Part shown: one piece after another, positions 1 to 6,565 of the stretch | Layout: each line of letters opens with the position of its first letter | Numbering within the stretch: position 1 is the stretch's first letter | Source: Taklimakanibacter sp049323275 | GTDB lineage: Bacteria > Pseudomonadota > Alphaproteobacteria > Rhizobiales > Aestuariivirgaceae | Length of the DNA stretch: 64,000 nt | NCBI GenBank assembly: GCA_049323275.1 | Contig: JBMOOM010000053.1 | Coordinates: forward strand, 26,205-90,204 | Direction: 5' to 3' | Made by a program: the position numbers and the translations under genes | The notes under the pieces: model-generated | The model's input: the letters and a program-made list of their open reading frames with translations, nothing else | Databases searched by the model: none | What the model was told of the DNA's origin: nothing

Positions 1-25
1 CCCCCATCTGATCGAGGAGAGCACA

Positions 26-706
26 ATGGAACAGAAATCAATTCTTTGCTTCGGGGATTCCTTGACCTGGGGCTGGATCCCGGTCGCCGAAGGCTCGCCG
101 ACGCGGCGTTATCCCTATCATGAGCGTTGGACCGGCGTGATGGCGGCGCATTTGGGCGACGGCTATCACATCATCGAGGAAGGCCTGAGCGCCCGCACCA
201 CGAGCCTCGATGACCCGAACGATCCCCGCCTCAATGGCGCCGCCTATTTGCCGTCGGCGATCGCCAGCCACCTGCCGCTCGATCTCGTCATCGTGATGCT
301 CGGCACCAACGATACGAAATCCTATTTCCGCCGCACGCCCTATGAGATCGCCATGGGCATGGGCAAGCTGGTGGGCCAGATCCTGACCGGCGGCGGCGGC
401 ATCGGCACGCCCTATCCCGCCCCCAAGGCCCTGGTCGTGGCGCCGCCCGCGCTGACCGCGATGCCGCATCCTTATTTCCAGGGCATGTTCGACGGCGGCA
501 CCGAGAAGTCGAAGCAGATCGCCCGGCAATATCGCGACATGGCCGATTTCATGAAGGTGGACTTTCTGAGCGCCGGCGACTTCGTGACCACCGATGGCTG
601 CGACGGCATTCATTTCACCGCGCAGAACAACAAGGATCTCGGCAAGGCGATCGCCGACAAGGTGAAGGAGATCTTCACCCGCGATCCGGCCAGACGAGCT
701 GCCTAG
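26..706 (+). CDS. SGNH/GDSL-family hydrolase (arylesterase-like)
   Basis: A 226-residue serine esterase of the SGNH fold, probably cytoplasmic because no signal peptide is visible. The block I motif FGDSLTWG puts the nucleophile at Ser12. Block III GTND is at residues 93-96, and the block V DGIH motif gives the Asp193/His196 catalytic pair. The length fits small bacterial arylesterases of this family. The ATG is preceded by GAGGAGA at a good distance. The natural substrate cannot be read from the sequence. The gene stands alone, with a strong palindrome directly after its stop codon. Confidence 0.85.
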   Translation: MEQKSILCFGDSLTWGWIPVAEGSPTRRYPYHERWTGVMAAHLGDGYHIIEEGLSARTTSLDDPNDPRLNGAAYLPSAIASHLPLDLVIVMLGTNDTKSYFRRTPYEIAMGMGKLVGQILTGGGGIGTPYPAPKALVVAPPALTAMPHPYFQGMFDGGTEKSKQIARQYRDMADFMKVDFLSAGDFVTTDGCDGIHFTAQNNKDLGKAIADKVKEIFTRDPARRAA

Positions 707-763
707 AGCCCTTCCCGTTTTGATCGAATCGTTCCGATTCGATCAAAACGGGAAAAAGGGCTC
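706..763. terminator. Long palindrome after the SGNH gene, possible terminator
   Basis: Perfect 18-bp arms (714-731 and 735-752) enclose a 3-base loop, and outer complementarity between GAGCCCTT and AAGGGCTC extends the stem. It begins at the stop codon of the hydrolase gene. It could end transcription from either side, but it also looks like a dispersed rhizobial palindromic element because four other palindromes follow directly. Confidence 0.6.
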
Positions 764-780
764 GAAAAACATATAATCTG

Positions 781-828
781 GAGCGCTTCCTCATCGCCAA
801 AGTCGAGCAACTTTGGCGGGAAGCACTC
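781..828. repeat. Palindromic intergenic element
   Basis: Inner arms CGCCAAAGT (795-803) and ACTTTGGCG (810-818) sit inside an outer imperfect pairing of GAGCGCTTCC with GGGAAGCACTC. It is the second of five palindromes packed between the hydrolase and the dehydrogenase gene. Confidence 0.5.
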
Positions 829-838
829 TAGACCACGC

Positions 839-867
839 TCACTTTAGGTCGAATCGACCTAAAGTGA
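839..867. repeat. Dispersed palindrome, TCACTTTAGGTCG type
   Basis: Perfect 13-bp arms (839-851 and 855-867) with a 3-base loop. The same core, ATCACTTTAGGT paired with ACCTAAAGTGAT, recurs downstream of cspA at 5066-5096. This is therefore a repeat family within the window rather than a one-off terminator. Confidence 0.7.
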
Positions 868-891
868 TAAACGTGCTCGGAATCTAATATT

Positions 892-943
892 TAGCGCGTG
901 ATTGGACGGAAAACCGGCGTCCACTTTTCCTCATCACGCGCTA
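892..943. repeat. Dispersed palindrome, TAGCGCGTGAT type
   Basis: Outer arms TAGCGCGTGAT (892-902) and ATCACGCGCTA (933-943) enclose a nested GGAAAA/TTTTCC pair. An inverted, nearly identical copy lies at 6079-6127, where the inner 36 bases differ by about one position. Confidence 0.7.
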
Positions 944-964
944 GCCCAAACAACAAGATAACGA

Positions 965-993
965 GTGATGGCGACTCTTTCTAAAGCCATCAC
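965..993. repeat. Short palindrome abutting the flavoprotein stop codon
   Basis: Arms GTGATGGC (965-972) and GCCATCAC (986-993) lie a few bases from the stop codon of the minus-strand flavoprotein gene. It may serve as that gene's terminator, but no T run is visible on the minus strand. Confidence 0.4.
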
Positions 994-996
994 GCT

Positions 997-3435
997 CTAA
1001 CTCCGGCTGCGCAGGGACTGGGGATCGTAAGGCGAATCGGCGATCACCCGCGCCTTGCGCATCTCGCTCAGTATCGGCACGTCGAGCGCCGTTCCGGCGG
1101 CGGCGAGACCGAGAGGCAGCAGCGCCAGCGCGATATCGTGTCCGAACGTGTGGGCGAAGCCGCCCGAGGTGATGCGCCCCACCAGCCTGCCGCCTTGAAA
1201 GACCCCTTCATGCGCCAGCGCGCTGGCGCCCTGAGTTTCGATCGCCAGCGTCGCCAGCCGCCGCTCGATGCCCTTCTCCTTCTGCCGGATGAGGGCATCG
1301 CGGCCGATGAAGTCGCCCTTGTCGAGCGCGATGAAGCGATCGATGCCGCTCTCCCAGGCCGAGAGCTCCGGATTGAGGTCGCGGAACATCGCGCGGAAAG
1401 ATTTCTCCAGCCGGAGCGATTCGAGCGCATACAGCCCGACGGGCCTGAGGCCATGCGCCTGTCCCGCCGACAGGATGAGATCGAGCAGGTGGCGCTGGTA
1501 GCACAGCGGATGATAGAGCTCCCAGCCGAGCTCGCCTTCATAATTGACCCTGAGCAGGCGCACGTCGCTGGCGAGTCCCACGGTGCCCGAGCGAACGGTG
1601 AACCAGGGAAAGGCTTCGTTGGAAAGATCGATCTCGGTGAGGGGCTGCAGGACGTCGCGCGCCTTCGGCCCGACGATCGTGAAGCAGCCGCGATCATTGG
1701 TGACATTGCTCAGGCGGACGCTGCCGTCCGCGGGCAGGAGCCGCGCCAGCTCGTCGAAATTCCACCGCTCGGCGCGCGGCGTCGAAATGAGATAGAACAG
1801 ACCGGCAGCGAGCTGCGTCACGATATACTCGGCCTGGACACCGCCGCTCTTCGTGAGGTGATGGCTGAGATTGACCCGGCCCGGCTTCGGCAGGCGATTG
1901 GCGAGAATGCAGTCCAGCCATTTTTCGGCGCCGGGACCGCCGACCTCGAATTTCGTCATCGGCGTCATCTCGACGAGGCCGACGGCATTGCGCACCGCGC
2001 GCACCTCTTCGCCGATATATTTGTCGTAACCGGTCCATCGCCAGCTATAGGCGCCATCGGCTTCTATCCCTTTGGGGACATACCAGTTGGGAAATTCCCA
2101 GCCATTGAGCACGCCCCACTGGGCGCCGAGCTCGCTCAGGCGGTCATAGGACGGCGCGGTCTTCTGCGGGCGCGCCGCCGGCAGGCTTTCGCCGGGATAA
2201 TGTTGAATGGCATGCGTGCCCCAGGCCTCGCGAACCTTCTCGCGCGTCCAGTTCTTGTTGGCATGATCGCCGAACCGGCGCGGGTCGAGATCGGACGTGT
2301 CGAGGCTGTTGCCGCCCTCGACGATACGTTCGGAGAGGTAATAGCCGATGGCGCCGCCCCAGAGAATTCCGCCTGGCACGCCTTCGGCGAGCCAGACATT
2401 CTTCAGGCCCCAGGCCGGCCCCATCAGGGGCAGCTCGTCCGCGGTCATCTGGAAGGGCCCGCGGACATTCGCCTTGATCCCCGCGCGCCCGAGCGCCGGA
2501 AGCAGCTTGATCGCCCGTTCCCAGTTGACCTCGACGGCATCGAAGTCCTCTTCCAGGAGATCGGCGCCGAACCACTCGGGCACGCCGTCCTCGGCGAAGA
2601 GCTTGAGCCTCTCGGTCCGCTCATAGGGGCCGAACATCAGTCCGTCGCCTTCCTGCCTTATATAGCCTTCGACATCCTCATCGCGCAGGATCGGCATTTC
2701 GGGCAGGCCTTGCTGCTTGCGCTCGATCAGTTCCGGCACGGCTTCCGTGATCCAGTATTGATGGATGATCGGGATCGCCGGGATGTCCAGGCCCAGCAGG
2801 GCGCCGGTCTGGCGCGCATAGTTTCCGGTGGCGCAGACGACATGCTCGCAGGTGATCTCGCCGCGGCTGGTCGTTATCTTCCATTCGCCGCCCGCTGTTC
2901 TCGCAATGCCGCGGACTTCGGTATCCTGATGGATCCTGGCGCCACGGTCGCGCGCCCCCTTCGCCATCGCCTGCGTCACATCCGCCGGCGCGATGTGACC
3001 GTCATCGGGATTATAGAGGGCGGCGAGCATGGTCCCGCCCTCCAGCAGCGGCCAGAGCTTGCGGGCCTCGTCCGGGGTGAGAAGCTCGGCCCGCGTGCCT
3101 TGCGCCGCGGCGACGCCCATATAGCTCTTGAACTCGTCGAGCCGGTCGCGGCTGGTGGCCAGCCGCAGCTGGCCGCATTTATGCCAGCCGACATTCTGGC
3201 CGGTGTCCGCCTCGAGCCCTTCATAGATCTCGATCGTCCGTGCGATCATGCGGCCGATATTGAAGTTTCTGGTATAGGACGGCACCAGTCCGGCGGCGTG
3301 CCAGGTCGAGCCGGCGGTGAGCTGTGTCCGCTCGAGCAGGACGACATCCGACCAGCCGCGCCTGGCCAGCCCATAGAGAATCCCGGCGCCGACGCAACCG
3401 CCGCCGATCACAACCACCCGCGCATATTTCTGCAT
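997..3435 (-). CDS. FAD-dependent dimethylglycine/sarcosine dehydrogenase-like protein with GcvT domain
   Basis: An 812-residue two-domain flavoprotein. The N-terminal half is a DAO-type FAD oxidoreductase with the dinucleotide motif GGGCVG at residues 11-16 and GSTWHAAGL around His46. That histidine is at the place where dimethylglycine and sarcosine dehydrogenases bind FAD covalently. The C-terminal half, from about residue 440, is a GcvT/aminomethyltransferase-like tetrahydrofolate domain. The family demethylates N-methylglycine compounds and passes the one-carbon unit to folate. The exact substrate is open: dimethylglycine, sarcosine and related methylamines are all possible. The gene is monocistronic, with divergent small genes upstream. 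Confidence 0.85.
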   Translation of the reverse strand: MQKYARVVVIGGGCVGAGILYGLARRGWSDVVLLERTQLTAGSTWHAAGLVPSYTRNFNIGRMIARTIEIYEGLEADTGQNVGWHKCGQLRLATSRDRLDEFKSYMGVAAAQGTRAELLTPDEARKLWPLLEGGTMLAALYNPDDGHIAPADVTQAMAKGARDRGARIHQDTEVRGIARTAGGEWKITTSRGEITCEHVVCATGNYARQTGALLGLDIPAIPIIHQYWITEAVPELIERKQQGLPEMPILRDEDVEGYIRQEGDGLMFGPYERTERLKLFAEDGVPEWFGADLLEEDFDAVEVNWERAIKLLPALGRAGIKANVRGPFQMTADELPLMGPAWGLKNVWLAEGVPGGILWGGAIGYYLSERIVEGGNSLDTSDLDPRRFGDHANKNWTREKVREAWGTHAIQHYPGESLPAARPQKTAPSYDRLSELGAQWGVLNGWEFPNWYVPKGIEADGAYSWRWTGYDKYIGEEVRAVRNAVGLVEMTPMTKFEVGGPGAEKWLDCILANRLPKPGRVNLSHHLTKSGGVQAEYIVTQLAAGLFYLISTPRAERWNFDELARLLPADGSVRLSNVTNDRGCFTIVGPKARDVLQPLTEIDLSNEAFPWFTVRSGTVGLASDVRLLRVNYEGELGWELYHPLCYQRHLLDLILSAGQAHGLRPVGLYALESLRLEKSFRAMFRDLNPELSAWESGIDRFIALDKGDFIGRDALIRQKEKGIERRLATLAIETQGASALAHEGVFQGGRLVGRITSGGFAHTFGHDIALALLPLGLAAAGTALDVPILSEMRKARVIADSPYDPQSLRSRS

Positions 3436-3759
3436 CAGACCGTCCCCTGTTCTGCCCGAAGGCTATCGTCCCTGGACATACATGTCTACTCGTGGCTTCG
3501 CCTGTCGCTTGCCGATTTCAACGACTTCGTGCGGCCGGCGCAAAGGCTTCGACATCCTGCACATTCTTACGGAATGTTCTGTGCCGGTCCGCGTCCGATC
3601 ACCATACGGCAGTTGCTCCAGCTTTTTCCGCGCATCAATTAAGGGTGTCGTTGTCCGCCATATTGTGCGATACTGCGCCATCGTCAGACCACATCCTCAT
3701 CAAGGCATTCCGACGACTGAGAGCGTATTCGCTCCCGCCATCTTGAAGGAGCGGAGAGC
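3436..3759. other. Divergent intergenic region, no gene recognised
   Basis: About 320 bases between the minus-strand flavoprotein and the plus-strand small-protein cluster, so it should hold both promoters. I see only short symmetries, GACAT-ac-ATGTC near 3475-3487 and GAGCG-tatt-CGCTC near 3721-3734. Neither is strong enough to call an operator. No riboswitch-like structure was recognised upstream of the flavoprotein gene. Confidence 0.4.
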
Positions 3760-3975
3760 ATGGTCAGCCGAACGACCCGGGAATTCAAGGCGCAGGTGAC
3801 GCATGTTGCGGCCATGAAAATCATCGAGGCCGAGCAGAAGCAGCGCCTGTTGAAGACACACCGATTGCGCGAATTGCGATTGGCGAGCCAGACCGGGGCA
3901 CATGAAGAAGGGCTTCCCCGGGAAGACGAAACGGCCTCGCGTTCGGCGAGGTCGTGCCGTGGAGCCGAAGACTGA
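3760..3975 (+). CDS. Small basic hypothetical protein
   Basis: A 71-residue protein whose first 45 residues are charged and helix-prone, rich in Lys, Arg, Glu and Ala. No domain is recognised. The main support is an excellent ribosome-binding site (AAGGAGCGGAGAGC before the ATG) and its position at the head of a run of small genes. Its last 74 bases overlap the zinc-ribbon gene in another frame, so the C-terminus could be an artefact or a translational-coupling overlap. It is a moderately supported hypothetical. Confidence 0.5.
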   Translation: MVSRTTREFKAQVTHVAAMKIIEAEQKQRLLKTHRLRELRLASQTGAHEEGLPREDETASRSARSCRGAED

Positions 3976-4306
3976 GCTGAAGAAAGATCGCGTCGCGGAG
4001 TTGCTGCGCAGGCGCGCCGATGAGCTCGAGAAGGAGTTTCTCGCCCGGCTCCGCCAGTATCGCACGGATCTCGTCAAGGCACGCGAACAGATGATGTTTC
4101 TGGAAAAGGGCTGTGACGCCGCTCGATCCGCCATGGAGAGAGCAAGAAACTACGTCCCGGTCCTTGCAGGAGAGTATGAATGCCCGAATTGCTTCGTCCG
4201 CATGGGCCTATCCGGCAAGCTGTTCGAAAGCAGCGAGGCGACGGCGGCGGAAACAATGACATGCCGGAAATGCGGCGCCCGCTTTAACCTGTACACGGAT
4301 GGATGA
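3902..4306 (+). CDS. Zinc-ribbon small protein
   Basis: A 134-residue protein with a very basic N-terminus (about residues 1-25), then a charged helical or coiled-coil stretch (about 30-90). It ends in a C-terminal zinc ribbon formed by CPNC and CRKC separated by about 30 residues. Four cysteines in two CxxC knuckles suggest a structural zinc site and nucleic-acid or protein binding. The start at 3902 is the first ATG in frame and lies inside the preceding small gene, so coupling is likely. The function is unknown. Confidence 0.65.
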   Translation: MKKGFPGKTKRPRVRRGRAVEPKTELKKDRVAELLRRRADELEKEFLARLRQYRTDLVKAREQMMFLEKGCDAARSAMERARNYVPVLAGEYECPNCFVRMGLSGKLFESSEATAAETMTCRKCGARFNLYTDG

Positions 4307-4334
4307 TCCGCGAATCTCATGAGATTGGAGCAGC

Positions 4335-4547
4335 ATGATCGAACCTGTCGAAAAGGATATCGGCCGCGAGGTGCAGTTCATCGGCACGCGCTGGCGCAGT
4401 CAGGAAGCGAAAATAGGCATAATAACGTCATTCGATCTGCATTGCGTCTATGTGCGCTACGGCCGGCATACGACATCCGAAGGCAATCGACGGCAGGATC
4501 TCGATTGGCTCGCGCAGGCATCGCCCCACCGCTCGGCCACGACGTAG
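4335..4547 (+). CDS. Small conserved hypothetical protein
   Basis: A 70-residue protein with an alternating hydrophobic pattern (IGREVQFIG, then GIITSFDLHCVYVRYG) that looks like a small beta-rich SH3-like fold, followed by a charged tail. GGAGCAGC precedes the ATG. From memory, rhizobia carry similar small proteins with the order GxxITSF...VFVRYG...DLxW, but no function is known to me. It follows the zinc-ribbon gene by 28 bases and is probably co-transcribed. Confidence 0.55.
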   Translation: MIEPVEKDIGREVQFIGTRWRSQEAKIGIITSFDLHCVYVRYGRHTTSEGNRRQDLDWLAQASPHRSATT

Positions 4548-4730
4548 TGCGGCGCTTCGGCCGATTATGGCTTGCATAATCGAGGGATTGCGCCCATATA
4601 CAGCACTTCGAGTTTCGGCCGCATTGATTATCGGTCTCGCGCGGGGCCAGTCCCGGCGCCAACTGACGACCTCTCTCCTGAACATCGATCGTTTGAGCGG
4701 ACGCGATGACGCGTTTCCGCGGCGTCTAAA

Positions 4731-4813
4731 GCATGATCCGGAAAAATCCGCAGCGGTTTTCCGGAAGGATCATGCGCAAAGCAAATGAGCTGAAGCGCTA
4801 TGACGCTTCAGCT
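4731..4813. repeat. Two adjacent palindromic elements upstream of cspA
   Basis: The first pairs GCATGATCCGGAAAA with TTTTCCGGAAGGATCATGC (about 4731-4776), a palindrome type common in rhizobial intergenic DNA. The second pairs AGCTGAAGCG (4788-4797) with CGCTTCAGCT (4804-4813) around a 6-base loop. They occupy the cspA leader region, so they may affect its transcription or mRNA folding. The gap 4548-4730 holds nothing else that I recognise. Confidence 0.6.
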
Positions 4814-4830
4814 TCTGAAAGGTTACATTC

Positions 4831-5040
4831 ATGCCGGTAGGAACGGTTAAATTCTTCAACATGCAGAAGGGCTTCGGCTTCATTCAGCCTGAGGATGGAA
4901 GCAAGGATGTCTTCGTCCATATCAGCGCTGTCGAGCGCGCCAATCTGGGATCTCTCCAGGAAGGCCAGAAGGTCCAGTTCGAAAAGGTCACCGACCGTCG
5001 GACGGGCAAGATCTCGGCCGACGGTCTGGGAGCGGCTTAG
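4831..5040 (+). CDS. cspA: Cold-shock domain protein
   Basis: A 69-residue single cold-shock (OB-fold) domain. It carries RNP1 (KGFGFI, residues 14-19) and RNP2 (VFVHI, about 28-32), the single-stranded nucleic-acid-binding surface. The family acts as RNA chaperone and transcription antiterminator during cold shock or stress. The length is normal for CspA-type proteins. The leader contains a strong hairpin, so mRNA structure may regulate expression, as known for csp genes. A hairpin follows the stop, then rpsU. Confidence 0.92.
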   Translation: MPVGTVKFFNMQKGFGFIQPEDGSKDVFVHISAVERANLGSLQEGQKVQFEKVTDRRTGKISADGLGAA

Positions 5041-5055
5041 AGCTTCGGCGATTTC

Positions 5056-5103
5056 GATCACGTTTATCACTTTAGGTGGATTCGACCTAAAGTGATCGTG
5101 ATC
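5056..5103. repeat. Dispersed palindrome between cspA and rpsU
   Basis: Inner arms ATCACTTTAGGT (5066-5077) and ACCTAAAGTGAT (5085-5096), and outer arms GATCACG (5056-5062) and CGTGATC (5097-5103). It is the second copy of the element at 839-867. It may end the cspA transcript, but no U-tract follows. Confidence 0.65.
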
Positions 5104-5233
5104 TAGAGCAGATCTGAGCTGGAGTTGAAGACTCTGGCGACCAGGCTGTCGGCAGAGCAGACCGCGGATGTACCGGCTGTTCTGCCGGCCACTTTCTTAC
5201 GATTTTATGGGCGTCAGCCCGGATGAGGTAGTC

Positions 5234-5548
5234 ATGCAAGTCTTTGTACGCGACAACAATGTCGATCAGGCGCTCCGGATCCTGAAGAAGAAGATGCAGC
5301 GCGAAGGTCTCTTCCGTGAGCTCAAGCGGCGCGCCGCCTATGAAAAGCCGTCCGAGCGCAAGACGCGCGAGAAGGCCGAGGCCGTGCGCCGGTCGCGCAA
5401 GCTCGCGCGCAAGAAGGCGCAGCGCGAAGGCCTGCTGCCGGCGCCCAAGCCCAAGGAAAAGCCGGCTCGGCCGCGCGACATCTTCCGCTCGCCGCAACCA
5501 GCTGGCGCCGCACCGGCCGTGGAAAAGGCCGCGGAACCGGCGAAGTGA
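5234..5548 (+). CDS. rpsU: 30S ribosomal protein S21 with extended C-terminus
   Basis: A 104-residue protein starting at the ATG at 5234. An upstream ATG in frame adds 22 residues that do not belong to S21. The core (residues 1 to about 65) begins MQVFVRDNNVDQALRILKK and is classic bS21, which aids start-site recognition on the small subunit. After the core comes a basic stretch and a Pro/Ala-rich tail of about 35 residues, longer than the usual 70-residue form. GATGAGGTAG precedes the start. Adjacency to cspA suggests co-regulation with translation in the cold. Confidence 0.9.
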   Translation: MQVFVRDNNVDQALRILKKKMQREGLFRELKRRAAYEKPSERKTREKAEAVRRSRKLARKKAQREGLLPAPKPKEKPARPRDIFRSPQPAGAAPAVEKAAEPAK

Positions 5549-5597
5549 TCTCGTCCCATCGGCAGGCATCTACGACCAACGCGAAGGGACCAGGCTG

Positions 5598-5825
5598 ATG
5601 GGCAAGAAGAAGATGCGGGGGGCCGAGAATTTCGTTCTCTTCGACATCGTCTACGAGGACGGTACGAAGTCTTCGCGCCGCAGAATACCGGCCGAGCAGG
5701 TCGGAGGCCTCGACGGCGACAAGGCCGTCGCCGCCTTGATCGAAGAGCAGGACCGCGCCATCGCCGAGAAATCCGGGGTTCCGCGCGCACCGGTCAAATC
5801 CTTCGCCCGGTCGTCCGGGCAATGA
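5598..5825 (+). CDS. Small hypothetical protein
   Basis: A 75-residue protein beginning at the ATG at 5598, 49 bases after rpsU. The first 45 residues look like a compact beta-rich domain (FVLFDIVYEDGTKSSRRR then IPAEQVGGLDGD). A helical, charged tail follows. The frame is open much further upstream through rpsU, but that part is a shadow of S21. No family is recognised. Position and the composition typical of real genes support it. Confidence 0.55.
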   Translation: MGKKKMRGAENFVLFDIVYEDGTKSSRRRIPAEQVGGLDGDKAVAALIEEQDRAIAEKSGVPRAPVKSFARSSGQ

Positions 5826-5858
5826 GCATCTTCCGAACACCTGAAATAGGCACGCGAC

Positions 5859-6050
5859 ATGTATGATGTGTATCGCCACGTCGACAGGAAAGCCCTTCTG
5901 TTGACCGTGCCTCAGGGCACGGGCCTGCCCAAGGCGGCATCGCCGGAGAAATGGATGCTGCTCGCCAACCGCAAATTGGTTCCCAAGATCGTCTCGGCTG
6001 AAATCGGCCGCGCCGGATATTGCGTGACGAAGCCGAAAGCCGGCCGATAG
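5859..6050 (+). CDS. Small hypothetical protein
   Basis: A 63-residue protein, MYDVYRHVDRKALLLTVP at the start, followed by a short linker and a C-terminal basic segment. Small proteins of this type (residue-wise resembling MYDVYRH...LW...) occur in rhizobia as conserved hypotheticals. I know no function. It is 33 bases after the previous small gene and probably ends the cspA-rpsU cluster. An inverted copy of the TAGCGCGTGAT-type palindrome follows. Confidence 0.5.
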   Translation: MYDVYRHVDRKALLLTVPQGTGLPKAASPEKWMLLANRKLVPKIVSAEIGRAGYCVTKPKAGR

Positions 6051-6078
6051 TCCTCTTCGCCTCTCGATCCGGGGATAT

Positions 6079-6127
6079 AGCGCCTGATCAGGAAAAGTGG
6101 ACGCCGGTTTTCCGTCCGATCACGCGC
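6079..6127. repeat. Dispersed palindrome, inverted copy of 892-943
   Basis: The segment GGAAAAGTGGACGCCGG and what follows to 6127 is the reverse complement of the element at 892-943, with about one mismatch over 36 bases. It lies between convergent transcription units, the plus-strand small genes and the minus-strand ridA. Confidence 0.7.
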
Positions 6128-6150
6128 CGAATATAGATTCCGATCGTGAT

Positions 6151-6564
6151 CTAAGGCAGCACCGCCGTCGCTTCGATCTCGACCAGCGCCCTGGGCTCGA
6201 CGAGGCGCGTCACCTGGACGGTCGCCATCGCCGGGAAATTCTTGCCGATGATCTCGCGATAGGCGGCGCCCAATCCTTTCGGATCGGCGAGATAGGCCTC
6301 GACCGAAGTCACATACCAGGTGAGCCGCACGAGATGCTCAGGCCCGGCGCCCGCTTCCTTCAGCACCGCCACGATATTCTGCAGCGTCTGGCGCACTTGC
6401 GGCACGAAGCCGTCCGGAAAGATCCCCTCCTCGTTCCAGCCGACGAGCCCGCCGGTGAAGATGAGGCGGCCTTGCGCCAATATGCCGTTGGCGTAGCCCT
6501 TGGGCCGCGGCCAGCCCGGCGGCTGCAGGATGCGATGCAAAGGTTCTCGTATCGCGTCGCTCAT
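6151..6564 (-). CDS. RidA-family (YjgF/YER057c) protein
   Basis: A 137-residue RidA-superfamily protein. RidA proteins are small cytoplasmic trimers that hydrolyse reactive enamines/imines, and some members deaminate pathway intermediates. The ATG at 6564 was chosen because GAGGAGG lies 7 bases upstream. A start 18 bases earlier would overlap the preceding gene. It follows the monooxygenase/OYE fusion by one base, so it belongs to that operon. It may deaminate or detoxify an aminated intermediate made there, which fits an aminobenzoyl-CoA-like pathway. The active-site Arg of true RidA may be the conserved Arg near residue 107 (TRLVEPRALVEIEA). Confidence 0.8.
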   Translation of the reverse strand: MSDAIREPLHRILQPPGWPRPKGYANGILAQGRLIFTGGLVGWNEEGIFPDGFVPQVRQTLQNIVAVLKEAGAGPEHLVRLTWYVTSVEAYLADPKGLGAAYREIIGKNFPAMATVQVTRLVEPRALVEIEATAVLP

Positions 6565-6565
6565 G

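Noticed and set aside
3436..3500. Possible glycine-type riboswitch before the dimethylglycine-dehydrogenase-like gene
   Set aside because: The leader is short and I could not find the paired aptamer elements. It was not supported.
1138..3642. 834-residue open frame on the plus strand
   Set aside because: It is antisense to the FAD/GcvT dehydrogenase, has no recognisable motif, and is low-complexity Arg/Ala/Gly/Asp-rich as expected from a high-G+C shadow frame.
4450..4788. 112-residue frame between the small genes and cspA
   Set aside because: It runs through palindromic repeat sequence and has no ribosome-binding site or family resemblance.
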